Source: an uncultured Eubacteriales bacterium
Lineage (GTDB): Bacteria; Bacillota; Clostridia; Peptostreptococcales; Anaerovoracaceae
DNA: 7,784 nt
Assembly: GCA_900551415.1 (NCBI GenBank)
Contig: URWB01000105.1
Span: 1 to 7,784 of the forward strand
Direction: 5' to 3'
A model generated the notes under the pieces. That model had not been told where the DNA came from. It searched no databases and worked only from the letters and a program-made list of their open reading frames with translations. A program made the position numbers and the translations under genes. Positions 1-5,579 of this stretch are shown piece after piece; the stretch's first letter is position 1; every line of letters begins with the position of its first letter.

Positions 1-77
1 GCTTCGCTGCCGGTGATCTGCTCCAGATCGTTTTTGCTGAAACAGCCTAATTCCAACAGTTTCTCGTAGTGCTTCAT
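1..77 (-). CDS. AbiEi-like antitoxin, N-terminus only (partial)
   Basis: The first 25 codons of a minus-strand gene that runs off the left edge; the peptide begins MKHYEKLLELGCFSKNDLEQ. This resembles, from memory, the start of the AbiEi-type (type IV toxin-antitoxin) winged-helix domain, where a short helix and a 'GCFS..D' turn precede the DNA-binding helix. In that family the protein represses its own promoter and pairs with an AbiEii nucleotidyltransferase toxin encoded directly downstream, which here would lie outside the window. The start is the ATG at 77-75, preceded by a purine-rich AGGTAGGTGGG ribosome binding site. A sigma-A promoter and an inverted repeat lie just upstream, as expected of an autoregulated antitoxin. 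The family call rests on only 25 residues; another winged-helix regulator is possible. Confidence 0.5.
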   Translation of the reverse strand, partial: MKHYEKLLELGCFSKNDLEQITGSE

Positions 78-105
78 AATTCCCACCTACCTCGCGTTTG
101 TAGTT

Positions 106-135
106 ATTATAACACAAAAAGATAGGTTTTGCCAT
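106..135 (-). promoter_or_regulatory. Sigma-A promoter of the AbiEi-like gene
   Basis: Reading the minus strand, a perfect TATAAT (-10, 111-106) lies 18 nt after ATGGCA (-35, 135-130; four of six consensus bases). The -10 ends 28 nt upstream of the ATG at 77, leaving room for a short leader with the ribosome binding site. Confidence 0.65.
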
Positions 136-145
136 CCTTTTGTGT
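112..145. repeat. Imperfect inverted repeat in the promoter; candidate operator
   Basis: The left arm ACACAAAAAGATAGG (112-126) faces the right arm CCATCCTTTTGTGT (132-145) across a 5-nt centre. About 13 positions pair, with one mismatch and one bulge. The element covers the spacer and the -35 box of the promoter in front of the AbiEi-like gene. Characterised AbiEi antitoxins repress by binding inverted repeats in their own promoter, so this is a natural operator candidate. A hairpin in RNA is less likely, because the element lies upstream of the expected transcription start. Confidence 0.5.
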
Positions 146-167
146 GAAACAAAAAACAAAATCTATA

Positions 168-209
168 AAAAAACCTGAATAAGGGATTCGTTCCTTACTC
201 AGGTTTTTT
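168..209. terminator. Bidirectional rho-independent terminator
   Basis: CCTGA-A-TAAGG (174-184) pairs with CCTTA-C-TCAGG (193-203) around an 8-nt loop, a 10-bp stem with one mismatch. It is flanked by A6 (168-173) and T6 (204-209), so both strands have a U-tract. On the minus strand it would end transcription from the GntR regulator, whose stop is at 348, and insulate the AbiEi-like gene from read-through. Confidence 0.85.
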
Positions 210-347
210 CGTTATTTCGTATGTCAAAATTTTTTTGCACAACTTCACAGACGGCATCGCGTCCTCACCGCGTCACACGGCCGTCATCCCGCCGCCAGTC
301 CGAAATTCAATAAAATTTCTCTTTTGCTCGCAGCGGTGAGATCAAAG

Positions 348-1055
348 TTATTCCTCAAGAATTTTTTGCTCGCCGAAGGTCGTGTTGTCCGTATACAGGT
401 CGTTCCACGAAATCGCCTCCTGCGCGCGGCCCGCGTGGATATAGTCGAGCAGGACGCGTGAATTGTGATAGAGTGCCTGGATTCCGTATTTCCGCGCGTA
501 GCGCTCCCACAAAGAGGTAAAGGTGCTCTTGAACGCGGTGTAAAACAGCGGCGCGAGCGTATTGCCGCTGACCAGCGCAAGCGCGTGATGAAACCGGAAG
601 TTGTAATCCGCTGCCTCAACGGGATTTTGAGAATCCCTGATTCCCTCTACCGCGCGATCGAGTTTTTTGTAATTTTCTGTATCCATGCGATGCTCCGAAA
701 GCAGAATGACCATATTGTCCAGCGCGCAGTGAAACTCATTAAAGGATTTGACCTCCTCCGCACACAGACTGCCTCCATCGTGGTTCATCAGAGAGAGTAG
801 TGTTTCCTTCCCCCCGTCCATGCGAAAGTCCGACACAAACGTTCCGACGCGCGGGCGTACGAGTACAAATCCGCTCTCTTCCATTTCAAGAATTCCGGCA
901 TGAATGACTGCCTTACTGACCGCGAAACGTTCCGCGAGTTCCCTCTCCGACGGAAGCTTCTGCCCCACAGACAGCCTGCCGGAGAGGATATCCTTTTCCA
1001 TTCGCCGTATGAAACTATCCTTCAGCGATAATGTTTTTTGTTTTTTCAGTTCCAT
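348..1055 (-). CDS. GntR-family transcriptional regulator (FadR/FCD type)
   Basis: A 235-residue cytoplasmic DNA-binding protein. The N-terminal winged helix-turn-helix spans about residues 12-77 and shows the GntR signature: LSVGQKLPSERELAERFAVS, a recognition helix, then GFVLVRPRVGTFV forming the wing. The C-terminal part is all-helical and fits an FCD ligand-binding domain: D150, F155-H156-H157, SGN at 163-165, and a late YHNSR (196-200) where FCD proteins have a metal-binding His. The ligand cannot be predicted; FCD regulators usually sense small organic acids. The start is the ATG at 1055 with GGAG 8 nt upstream. It follows alanine racemase in the same direction with a hairpin between them, so it may be partly co-transcribed with it. 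The length is normal and the gene is intact. Confidence 0.85.
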   Translation of the reverse strand: MELKKQKTLSLKDSFIRRMEKDILSGRLSVGQKLPSERELAERFAVSKAVIHAGILEMEESGFVLVRPRVGTFVSDFRMDGGKETLLSLMNHDGGSLCAEEVKSFNEFHCALDNMVILLSEHRMDTENYKKLDRAVEGIRDSQNPVEAADYNFRFHHALALVSGNTLAPLFYTAFKSTFTSLWERYARKYGIQALYHNSRVLLDYIHAGRAQEAISWNDLYTDNTTFGEQKILEE

Positions 1056-1169
1056 CGTATCGTCTCCATCCCTCGCCGCTCACTGTTCGCTGCGCGCCGC
1101 GCAAGCTGCGGCACAGGTCTCTGCACTGCACCATGCACATCGTGCGGCGCTTTGCACTCCCCTAAAGCA
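1056..1169. other. GC-rich spacer between gntR and alr
   Basis: A GC-rich intergenic stretch without a convincing open frame and without a recognisable sigma-A promoter for the downstream GntR gene. It has several short self-complementary pieces, for example GCCGC/GCGGC on the minus strand. Leader RNA structure is possible, but nothing specific can be named. Confidence 0.4.
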
Positions 1170-1192
1170 AAGCCGAGCACATGGCTCGGCTT
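1170..1192 (-). terminator. Hairpin after alr; weak terminator or attenuator
   Basis: AAGCCGAGC (1170-1178) pairs perfectly with GCTCGGCTT (1184-1192) around a 5-nt loop, 17 nt beyond the alanine racemase stop. On the minus strand the hairpin is followed by TTGCTTTAGG, an interrupted U-tract, so termination may be incomplete. Read-through would feed the GntR gene. A second TCTCGGCTT at 1192-1200 could compete for the same arm. Confidence 0.6.
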
Positions 1193-1208
1193 CTCGGCTT
1201 CTTCGATC

Positions 1209-2345
1209 TTACTTTACATAAACCTTCGGCAGGCGCTGTCCGAACGCGCAGGTGATTTCATAATTGATCGTACCTGTCGCGTTTGCGATATCGTCAGCCA
1301 AAATGGTATGCTTGCCGTCACTTCCCATGATGATGACTTCATCGCCGACCTTGACATCCGGTACATCGGTCACATCGATCATGCATTGGTCCATACAGAT
1401 ATTACCCGCGATCGGCGCAATTACGCCGTTAACGAGTACCTTTGCCTTCGGGGAATACGGGCGTGGATAACCGTCCGCATAGCCGAGCGAGATGGTCGCG
1501 ATTTTGCTCGGTCTTTCTGAAATAAATTTGCGTCCATAACCGACAGAAAATCCAACCGGAACTTCCTTGAGGTGCACAATGTTCGCCTTGACGGACATCA
1601 CCGGTTTGATGGAAAGTTCTTTCACATCTACCTCATCGGAAGGATAACATCCATAAAGGATGATGCCCGGACGGCACGCGTCAAAGTACACAGACGGAAG
1701 TTCCATCACCGACGCGCTGTTCGCCAGCGTGCGGAACGGGATTTCGATGCCCGCGGCGGTTAAGGTTTCATAGAACTTGTTGTATTTTGCCTCCTGCTGA
1801 TGGGAATAGGTCTTGTCGAACGCATCTGCCGTAGACATATGCGAAAACATGCCCTTGATCTTGAAGTTTTCGAGTGCCGCGATCTTCTTGACATCCTCCA
1901 CCGCAAAGTCGAGGTCGTCTGCCAGATAGCCGATGCGGCCCATACCGGTATCCACCGCGATCAGCGCGTGGACAGTCTTGTCCTTTGCTTTCGCTGCCGC
2001 GGCGAAGGCTGCCGCATTCTCGGAGCTGCAGACAACCGGGGTGATATCGTAATCGACGATGGTGTCCGCATACATGTCCGGTGTCAGACCGAGCATGATG
2101 ATCTCTTCCTTCGCGCCGGCCTCACGCAGGGTGATCGCCTCCTGCAGCGTCGCGATCGCAAAAGTCTTACAGCCGTTCGCGCGCAGCACCTCCGCGACTT
2201 TGACAGAGCCATGACCGTAAGCGTCTGCCTTGATGACGCCGATCATCTGTCTGTCTCCGATTTTATCTTTGATCTGTTTGATATTGTAATCTAAATTGGT
2301 TAAATTGATCTCAGCCCAAACGGGTCTTAATGCTTCTTTATACAT
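1209..2345 (-). CDS. alr: Alanine racemase
   Basis: A 378-residue PLP enzyme that interconverts L- and D-alanine in the cytoplasm to supply D-Ala for peptidoglycan. The N-terminal TIM barrel holds the PLP-binding lysine K39 in VIKADAYGHG, R137 in VDTGMGRIGY (substrate carboxylate), HMSTAD at 169-174, and R225 in RPGIILYG, which contacts the PLP pyridine nitrogen in this family. The C-terminal beta domain carries the second catalytic base, Y270, in SVGYGRKF, and M318 in GNICMDQ, both at the usual family positions. The length is typical and no key residue is missing. The ATG at 2345 is preceded by AAAGGAG about 12 nt upstream, and a strong sigma-A promoter lies at 2397-2425. The neighbouring GntR gene may respond to cell-wall or amino-acid metabolism, but this is inference. 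Confidence 0.97.
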   Translation of the reverse strand: MYKEALRPVWAEINLTNLDYNIKQIKDKIGDRQMIGVIKADAYGHGSVKVAEVLRANGCKTFAIATLQEAITLREAGAKEEIIMLGLTPDMYADTIVDYDITPVVCSSENAAAFAAAAKAKDKTVHALIAVDTGMGRIGYLADDLDFAVEDVKKIAALENFKIKGMFSHMSTADAFDKTYSHQQEAKYNKFYETLTAAGIEIPFRTLANSASVMELPSVYFDACRPGIILYGCYPSDEVDVKELSIKPVMSVKANIVHLKEVPVGFSVGYGRKFISERPSKIATISLGYADGYPRPYSPKAKVLVNGVIAPIAGNICMDQCMIDVTDVPDVKVGDEVIIMGSDGKHTILADDIANATGTINYEITCAFGQRLPKVYVK

Positions 2346-2363
2346 GATGCAAATCCATCTCCT

Positions 2364-2495
2364 TTATCTCAACGAATCAATTTTGTATACACCAAAATTA
2401 TATGCCTCTTGCGGCGTAAATTCAAGCGATTTCTTGCAAATCCCGCAGATTCCCGCGCAGATTTTTCTCTGCGGTTTTCGGTTCGCGCAGTCCAT
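2364..2495 (-). CDS. Possible 43-aa Cys-rich peptide
   Basis: An ATG at 2495 opens a 43-codon frame ending in TAA at 2364. It sits 19 nt after the DUF2284 stop and 18 nt before the alr start. A strong GGAGGA lies 9 nt upstream, directly after the DUF2284 stop, which would suit translational coupling. The peptide begins MDCANRKPQRKICAG and has four Cys (3, 13, 17, 20), three of them in a C-x3-C-x2-C cluster followed by KKSLEFTPQEAY. This might bind zinc or an Fe-S cluster, like its Cys-rich neighbour. Against it, the alr promoter lies inside the frame, and a frame this short can arise by chance. The family is not recognised. Confidence 0.35.
   Translation of the reverse strand: MDCANRKPQRKICAGICGICKKSLEFTPQEAYNFGVYKIDSLR
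2384..2391. promoter_or_regulatory. TGTATACA palindrome after the alr -10; candidate operator
   Basis: A perfect 8-bp palindrome, TGTATACA, starts 5 nt downstream of the alr -10 box, close to the expected transcription start. On the minus strand it sits in GTGTATAC, which matches the GT-N-TA-N-AC style of GntR-family operators (closer to the HutC type; a near match to the FadR type). A repressor bound here would block initiation. The GntR regulator downstream of alr is a candidate, but nothing proves the pairing. Confidence 0.35.
2397..2425 (-). promoter_or_regulatory. Sigma-A promoter of alr
   Basis: On the minus strand TTGAAT (-35, 2425-2420) is followed after exactly 17 nt by a perfect TATAAT (-10, 2402-2397). 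The start of transcription would lie near 2390, giving a leader of about 45 nt with the AAAGGAG ribosome binding site. Confidence 0.85.
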
Positions 2496-2514
2496 GGGTT
2501 TTCTTCCTCCGTCA

Positions 2515-3060
2515 CTACGCAATGCAAGCCTCCGGTTTGAGCAGACCGCCGACCAGCACAAAATAGCGCGGCACCTTGCCCTCTTCGATCCACTCGAGCG
2601 GGATTCCCAAAAAGTCATGCACTGTCTTGCCGACATTGCCGCCGATGGACTCAATCGAATACCGCAGCTTGTCCGGATATCTGCAAGGCTCGCCCTGCGG
2701 TCTGGTGCAGTTTTCTTCGCCGCACACGCTGCAGCTGCCCGCTGACAGCGATACAGACCCCGGATGCGCCGCTTCCATCGCAAACAATTCCTCGCTCATA
2801 CGTGCCTTGACTTCTGCCATGATCCGCAGGCTCTCCGCTTCTGTCGTTCCCTCTTCGAAGAAAATCTGATAGCCGAGGATATACAGCTTTTCGTACTGTT
2901 TCCAATAAGCTTCCTGCTCAAAATCATAGGAAGGGCACGACCAAAGCCGGTCGTAGTTTTTACACGCCTTGCAGTACTCCAAAAACTCCTCGATGTTTAC
3001 ATACTGCGCAAGGTAATCCTTGACTGTGATTTCCTTTTCATAACGCTTCGTCTGATACAT
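2515..3060 (-). CDS. DUF2284 family Cys-rich putative metal-binding protein
   Basis: A 181-residue soluble protein of the DUF2284 type, annotated in databases as predicted metal-binding; its biochemical role is unknown. Two Cys clusters support this. An N-terminal one is C30-x2-C33-x8-C42 (in CKACKNYDRLWSCPS), and a central one is C110-x2-C113-x4-C118-x7-C126 (CSVCGEENCTRPQGEPC). Together they could hold one or two Fe-S clusters or zinc. The conserved tail of the second cluster, YPDKLRYSIESIGGNV, is typical of the family. The ATG at 3060 has an excellent AAGGAGGAGG site about 6 nt upstream. A repeat-borne terminator and extended -10 motif (3158-3194) lies about 100 nt upstream and could supply its promoter. 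Confidence 0.85.
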   Translation of the reverse strand: MYQTKRYEKEITVKDYLAQYVNIEEFLEYCKACKNYDRLWSCPSYDFEQEAYWKQYEKLYILGYQIFFEEGTTEAESLRIMAEVKARMSEELFAMEAAHPGSVSLSAGSCSVCGEENCTRPQGEPCRYPDKLRYSIESIGGNVGKTVHDFLGIPLEWIEEGKVPRYFVLVGGLLKPEACIA

Positions 3061-3157
3061 TGTTTCCTCCTCCTTATTTTTCAGTTCGATTTACGATCTT
3101 CGTTATACACATGGGCAGATAGCCGTTGACGAATACCGAAATACTTTCTCCGCCTCT

Positions 3158-3163
3158 ATCATA
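3158..3163 (-). promoter_or_regulatory. Extended -10 motif in front of the DUF2284 gene (repeat copy 1)
   Basis: The minus strand reads TGGTATGAT immediately after the T-tract of the terminator hairpin. This fits TGN-TATAAT with one mismatch, and no good -35 is visible. The same motif occupies the same place in the two other copies at 3439 and 7450, each upstream of a minus-strand gene. Confidence 0.4.
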
Positions 3164-3165
3164 CC

Positions 3166-3194
3166 AAAAAATCCTGCAGCATGCAGGACTTTTT
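3166..3194. terminator. Repeat copy 1: perfect terminator hairpin
   Basis: TCCTGCA (3172-3178) and TGCAGGA (3182-3188) pair perfectly around GCA, with A6 before and CT5 after, so it can work on both strands. It follows the stop of the small membrane peptide at 3209 by 15 nt. The 37 nt from 3158 to 3194 are identical to 7450-7486. Confidence 0.85.
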
Positions 3195-3208
3195 GATTAT
3201 TTTCTTGC

Positions 3209-3385
3209 TTATTTTCGCCTTGCACTGATATATTGCCGAATCGCTGTCCATAACACCATAGTCGCCGCGGCGAACTGGTAATAATCCGTTTTCGTCTTGA
3301 TCGGCGTTTGAAAAACCCGGATAGAAACCAGAATATAAAGAGTCGCCGCAAGAATCAGTGAAATCGTCCATCCGCTTCTTTTCAT
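3209..3385 (-). CDS. Small two-helix membrane peptide (58 aa), unknown
   Basis: A 58-residue hydrophobic peptide beginning MKRSGWTISLILAATLYILV. The first membrane helix is about residues 6-24 and a weaker second one about 38-52, with a basic QYISARRK tail, so the ends probably face the cytoplasm. The family is not recognised. The ATG at 3385 was chosen because AGGAGG lies about 12 nt upstream. A longer reading from 3427 would place that AGGAGG inside the coding sequence and has no better site of its own. It lies between two copies of the terminator/-10 repeat, so it looks like a single-gene unit. Confidence 0.6.
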   Translation of the reverse strand: MKRSGWTISLILAATLYILVSIRVFQTPIKTKTDYYQFAAATMVLWTAIRQYISARRK

Positions 3386-3438
3386 ATTAACAACTCGCCT
3401 CCTCATGATTTTCCAGATTGTCACCACCTTGTGTCACC

Positions 3439-3444
3439 ATCATA
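3439..3444 (-). promoter_or_regulatory. Extended -10 motif in repeat copy 2
   Basis: The minus strand reads TGGTATGAT after the terminator T-tract. It lies about 55 nt upstream of the ATG of the 58-aa membrane peptide, a suitable distance for its promoter. No clear -35 is seen. Confidence 0.4.
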
Positions 3445-3446
3445 CC

Positions 3447-3475
3447 AAAAAATCCCGCATCATGTAGGACTTTTT
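3447..3475. terminator. Repeat copy 2: terminator hairpin, slightly decayed
   Basis: TCCCGCA (3453-3459) faces TGTAGGA (3463-3469) between A6 and CT5. One pair is a mismatch and one is a wobble compared with the perfect copies at 3166 and 7458, so it may be weaker. Confidence 0.65.
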
Positions 3476-3704
3476 CGCATTTTAAGTGCAAAAATGTCTA
3501 AATGCTCCGCTAGGGCTGTCGCCCTCGGCAATTCCTTGCAGTTCCTTCCATTTTTTTAGATAATAAGCGCCCGCGAAGCTTGCCGAAACATGCCGAACAG
3601 CTTTATATCTTATCGAATTGAAAAGATGCCCTGTATTTTCCTGTGCGTCTGCGCCGGGTCTATACAGAGCATCCTCAAAATTAAACATTTTTGAAAGTAA
3701 AACC

Positions 3705-3737
3705 ACAAAAAAGGTGTACATTATGCAGAACTTTTTG
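3705..3737. other. Degenerate terminator-like hairpin
   Basis: AAAAAA-GGTGTACAT and ATGCAGAAC-TTTTT face each other with seven of nine stem positions paired, including one wobble. On the minus strand it reads AAAAAGTTCTGCAT and then TTTTTTG, resembling the hairpins of the dispersed repeat. It lies 49 nt after the stop at 3786 and may be a decayed relative that still ends the small-membrane-protein operon. Confidence 0.35.
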
Positions 3738-3785
3738 ACTTCACCGATGCTACACCGGGTTGATGCCCTATCAGTCTGTACGACA

Positions 3786-4019
3786 TCAATATGGCGTATA
3801 CCACGCTGCGCAAATTGACTCGATCTGTGCATAATGACTTGTGGTCGACTCCATATTCTGTGTCAGAATTACCCCTGCGGTCTGTATCGCATCTGCATTC
3901 TCGCGCAGCACAATATGAAACGCCTTATAGCCTTGCAAAATCAGCATTAAGAAGAAAATAATGACTAATGAACTAAAAAGCAAAAGAATTTCTTTTTTAT
4001 ACATGCCCACCTTTTTCAT
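3786..4019 (-). CDS. Small single-pass membrane protein (77 aa), unknown
   Basis: A short basic N-terminus (MKKVGMYKKE), one strong membrane helix at about residues 11-29, then roughly 48 residues that would lie outside the cell. The family is not recognised. The ATG at 4019 has GGAGAGG ending about 5 nt upstream, and the gene follows the 80-aa gene by 45 nt. It is the third of three co-oriented small membrane proteins of like size and layout. The last residues (ESICAAWYTPY) run close to the repeat-rich stretch, so the C-terminus may have been altered by rearrangement. It could be an accessory or immunity-type protein for the upstream secreted proteins, but this is only context. Confidence 0.6.
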   Translation of the reverse strand: MKKVGMYKKEILLLFSSLVIIFFLMLILQGYKAFHIVLRENADAIQTAGVILTQNMESTTSHYAQIESICAAWYTPY

Positions 4020-4064
4020 GTTGCCCTCTCCAATTCTATGCAGATGATTCTCTCCACAATTGTA

Positions 4065-4307
4065 CTACTCATTTTGGAGAATCTTTTCACCGTCTGTTGG
4101 TTGTTGATCCAGGATATCACGAAACTCATATAATTTTTGGTATAGGTGCTTTATATTTCCGCCTATCATAGTCTCTTCTAGACTTTCTGCATAATGCGAA
4201 TACATCCTCGTCTTTTCGCAAAGTTGTCGGTAGCACATGATATCTTTCACCAAAATAACCATAAGGATAAGAATCAGCAGTAGTTTTGCATATTTAGTAA
4301 GTTTCAT
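4065..4307 (-). CDS. Small single-pass membrane protein (80 aa), unknown
   Basis: It begins MKLTKYAKLLLILILMVILV, with one membrane helix at about residues 7-24. The remaining 55 residues are polar and rich in Tyr, Glu and Leu, and probably form a short extracellular helix. The family is not recognised. The ATG at 4307 overlaps the end of the preceding gene by 14 nt, and its GAGGAG site about 10 nt upstream lies inside that gene, which points to translational coupling. Same operon and general design as its two neighbours; residue identity between them is low by eye. Confidence 0.65.
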   Translation of the reverse strand: MKLTKYAKLLLILILMVILVKDIMCYRQLCEKTRMYSHYAESLEETMIGGNIKHLYQKLYEFRDILDQQPTDGEKILQNE

Positions 4308-4512
4308 TACTCAAAATCTCCTCTGCAACGTAATTCCAATCTTCCAGCTTTGAATTTACCTGATAATGAAAATCTGCAAGTGCGGTTCTATATGCATTTT
4401 CCTGCTTAGTCATCAATCCTTGCATAATCAGAATGGCAAATGCAAGGAATAGCAGAATCAAATCTTTCCAGTCGATAATTTTATCTTTCTTCTTTTGAAC
4501 CTCTTTTTTCAT
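4294..4512 (-). CDS. Small single-pass membrane protein (72 aa), unknown
   Basis: The first 16 residues are charged (MKKEVQKKKDKIIDWK), then one membrane helix at about 17-33, then a 39-residue tail. By the positive-inside rule the tail faces outward. The family is not recognised. The ATG at 4512 has AGGAG 12 nt upstream and a closer AGGAT. No clear sigma-A promoter was found in the 137 nt before it. A hairpin at 4604-4628 separates it from the upstream membrane-protein gene, so it may be read by partial read-through or from an unseen promoter. Confidence 0.65.
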   Translation of the reverse strand: MKKEVQKKKDKIIDWKDLILLFLAFAILIMQGLMTKQENAYRTALADFHYQVNSKLEDWNYVAEEILSNETY

Positions 4513-4603
4513 GGTTTATCCTATCTCCTATCTTCCACTGAACTAAGAAAGCATCCGTCTTAAAACGTTTCAATCCTTGGCAACACAGCTTAATTTGCAA
4601 TAA

Positions 4604-4628
4604 GGGCTGCTGAATATTTAGGCAGCCC
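4604..4628 (-). terminator. Hairpin after the five-helix membrane protein gene
   Basis: GGGCTGC (4604-4610) pairs perfectly with GCAGCCC (4622-4628) around 11 nt, 22 nt beyond the stop at 4650. The minus strand continues TTATTGCAAATT, a poor U-tract, so this may be an inefficient terminator or an RNA-stabilising stem. Confidence 0.45.
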
Positions 4629-4649
4629 CATCATCACTGTAAATACCGT

Positions 4650-5066
4650 TTAGAAATCTTTCACATATATCGGAAGATCCCCCTTAAATTGTAATATTGC
4701 GATAAAAAAGATGATATACAAAATATTTCTGATATATGCCGTTTTAGATTTTACCGTATTCCCATAAGAAAATGCTATCCACATCTGTATTACTGCCAAA
4801 CTGACCAGGGCAATCAGATTTACCCATTGATATTTTGGTATATATCCAACTGTCCCTATCAGCAGCACTGCCGGAAGGAAAATGCAAGCGTAGAATAGTC
4901 TCGTTTTCTCTTCGCCAGAGTCTCTGTCAGCATACTGTTTTTTTGCAATAGATGCAATCAGACATATCATAATGAATATTTGCACACCTGCGCCTGTCAT
5001 ACCGCATTTCGAAAACGTGAATAGTCCAATCAAAAAAAATACCATAAAAAACGCACATGTTTTCAT
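4650..5066 (-). CDS. Five-helix membrane protein (138 aa), unknown
   Basis: A very hydrophobic protein with likely membrane helices at about residues 4-18, 25-41, 58-74, 81-100 and 111-126, joined by short loops. The loop at 42-57 is charged (AKKQYADRDSGEEKTR). No catalytic motif is visible and the family is not recognised. The ATG at 5066 has TAGGAG 7 nt upstream and lies 33 nt after the stop of the secreted 151-aa protein, so the two should share a transcript. Small multi-helix proteins next to small secreted peptides often serve in immunity or export, but the sequence itself does not show this. Confidence 0.7.
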   Translation of the reverse strand: MKTCAFFMVFFLIGLFTFSKCGMTGAGVQIFIMICLIASIAKKQYADRDSGEEKTRLFYACIFLPAVLLIGTVGYIPKYQWVNLIALVSLAVIQMWIAFSYGNTVKSKTAYIRNILYIIFFIAILQFKGDLPIYVKDF

Positions 5067-5099
5067 TTCAATCTCCTACCATATGAACATACCCTCAAA

Positions 5100-5555
5100 T
5101 TATGACACAGTATTTGGATTTTCTACGTCAGAAAATCTGGTTCCTGTCTCAACTGAGCTCTGTACCGAAGTCACAAATTTTGTTCTGTCTTTGTCTTTGT
5201 AGAATTTTTTAAATGAAAATTTCATATATTGCCCTCTTTCATTGAAAGCTTGATATACTTCAAAGGTGTAATACATTTTCCCTGGATCTGAATAGATTTC
5301 CAAGACATCATAAACTGCAACAATAACTCCAGCCCATGTTTTAATACCGCCAGTAATTGCCGCCTTAATAGCTGCCTCGGTCAATTCATCAAAGGCCGTA
5401 CTTCCATTAGATGATGTCGTTTTCACCCAGCCATAGTAGCCCGTTGGTAAGGTCGGCCAATCCGGCGTGGTTGAGGCCGCAAACCCACTACTTGGAATAA
5501 GCGTTGCAAGCAATAACACTACAATCATCATGCTCATTATAATTCTTTTTTTCAT
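5100..5555 (-). CDS. Secreted protein (151 aa), unknown
   Basis: A Sec signal peptide spans about residues 1-26: basic MKKR, a hydrophobic core, then PSSGFA with likely cleavage after A26 or A27. The mature part starts STTPDWPTLPTGYYG, followed by a hydrophobic, Ala/Gly-rich segment at about 61-88 (AAIKAAITGG through VIVAVYDVLEIY), then an aromatic and basic region (YYTFEVYQAF, KFSFKKFYKDKDRTK). There is no Cys and no recognised domain. The hydrophobic segment could be membrane-active, as in some bacteriocins, but that is speculative. The ATG at 5555 is preferred because GAGAGG precedes it at about 8 nt; a TTG at 5579 would put that site inside the gene. It follows the other secreted gene by 24 nt, in the same operon. 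Confidence 0.7.
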   Translation of the reverse strand: MKKRIIMSMMIVVLLLATLIPSSGFAASTTPDWPTLPTGYYGWVKTTSSNGSTAFDELTEAAIKAAITGGIKTWAGVIVAVYDVLEIYSDPGKMYYTFEVYQAFNERGQYMKFSFKKFYKDKDRTKFVTSVQSSVETGTRFSDVENPNTVS

Positions 5556-5579
5556 CCCTTTTGTCCTCTCTTTCTTCAA

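Larger units (their letters stand above)
3436..3620. repeat. 185-bp dispersed repeat, copy 2
   Basis: It aligns end to end with 7447-7631, which has the same length and orientation. The first 67 nt differ at 5 positions; the rest is more diverged, with small compensating indels, and is about 75-80% identical by eye. It holds the terminator hairpin, a second short hairpin CATTTT/AAAATG (3479-3484 and 3492-3497) and a long tail that keeps conserved blocks such as CGAAACATG and CGAACAGCTTTA. No transposase or target duplication is visible. It fills most of the gene-poor stretch between the genes at 3385 and 3786. Confidence 0.8.

Noticed and set aside
250..285. GACGGC/GCCGTC stem after gntR
   Set aside because: A 6-bp stem with a 24-nt loop and no U-tract. 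The terminator at 168-209 is far better, so this is not called.
1038..1520. Plus-strand frame across the gntR-alr spacer
   Set aside because: It overlaps the 5' end of one real gene and the 3' end of another on the opposite strand, shows no domain, and crosses the terminator hairpin.
1800..2294. Long plus-strand frame opposite alr
   Set aside because: It is antisense to a well-supported alanine racemase gene, Arg/Asp/His-rich as expected of a shadow frame, and has no ribosome binding site evidence.
2364..2783. Longer 139-codon version of the small Cys-rich frame
   Set aside because: It overlaps most of the DUF2284 3' half in another frame. Only the last 43 codons have their own ribosome binding site outside that gene.
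3482..3832. A 116-codon minus-strand open frame across repeat copy 2
   Set aside because: It runs through the terminator-like hairpin and the repeat, has no good ribosome binding site, and the corresponding frame in copy 3 is broken by stops. It is probably a by-product of the repeat.
5556..5579. TTG start adding 8 residues to the secreted 151-aa protein
   Set aside because: It would put the GAGAGG ribosome binding site inside the gene and spoil the normal start of the signal peptide. The ATG at 5555 fits better.
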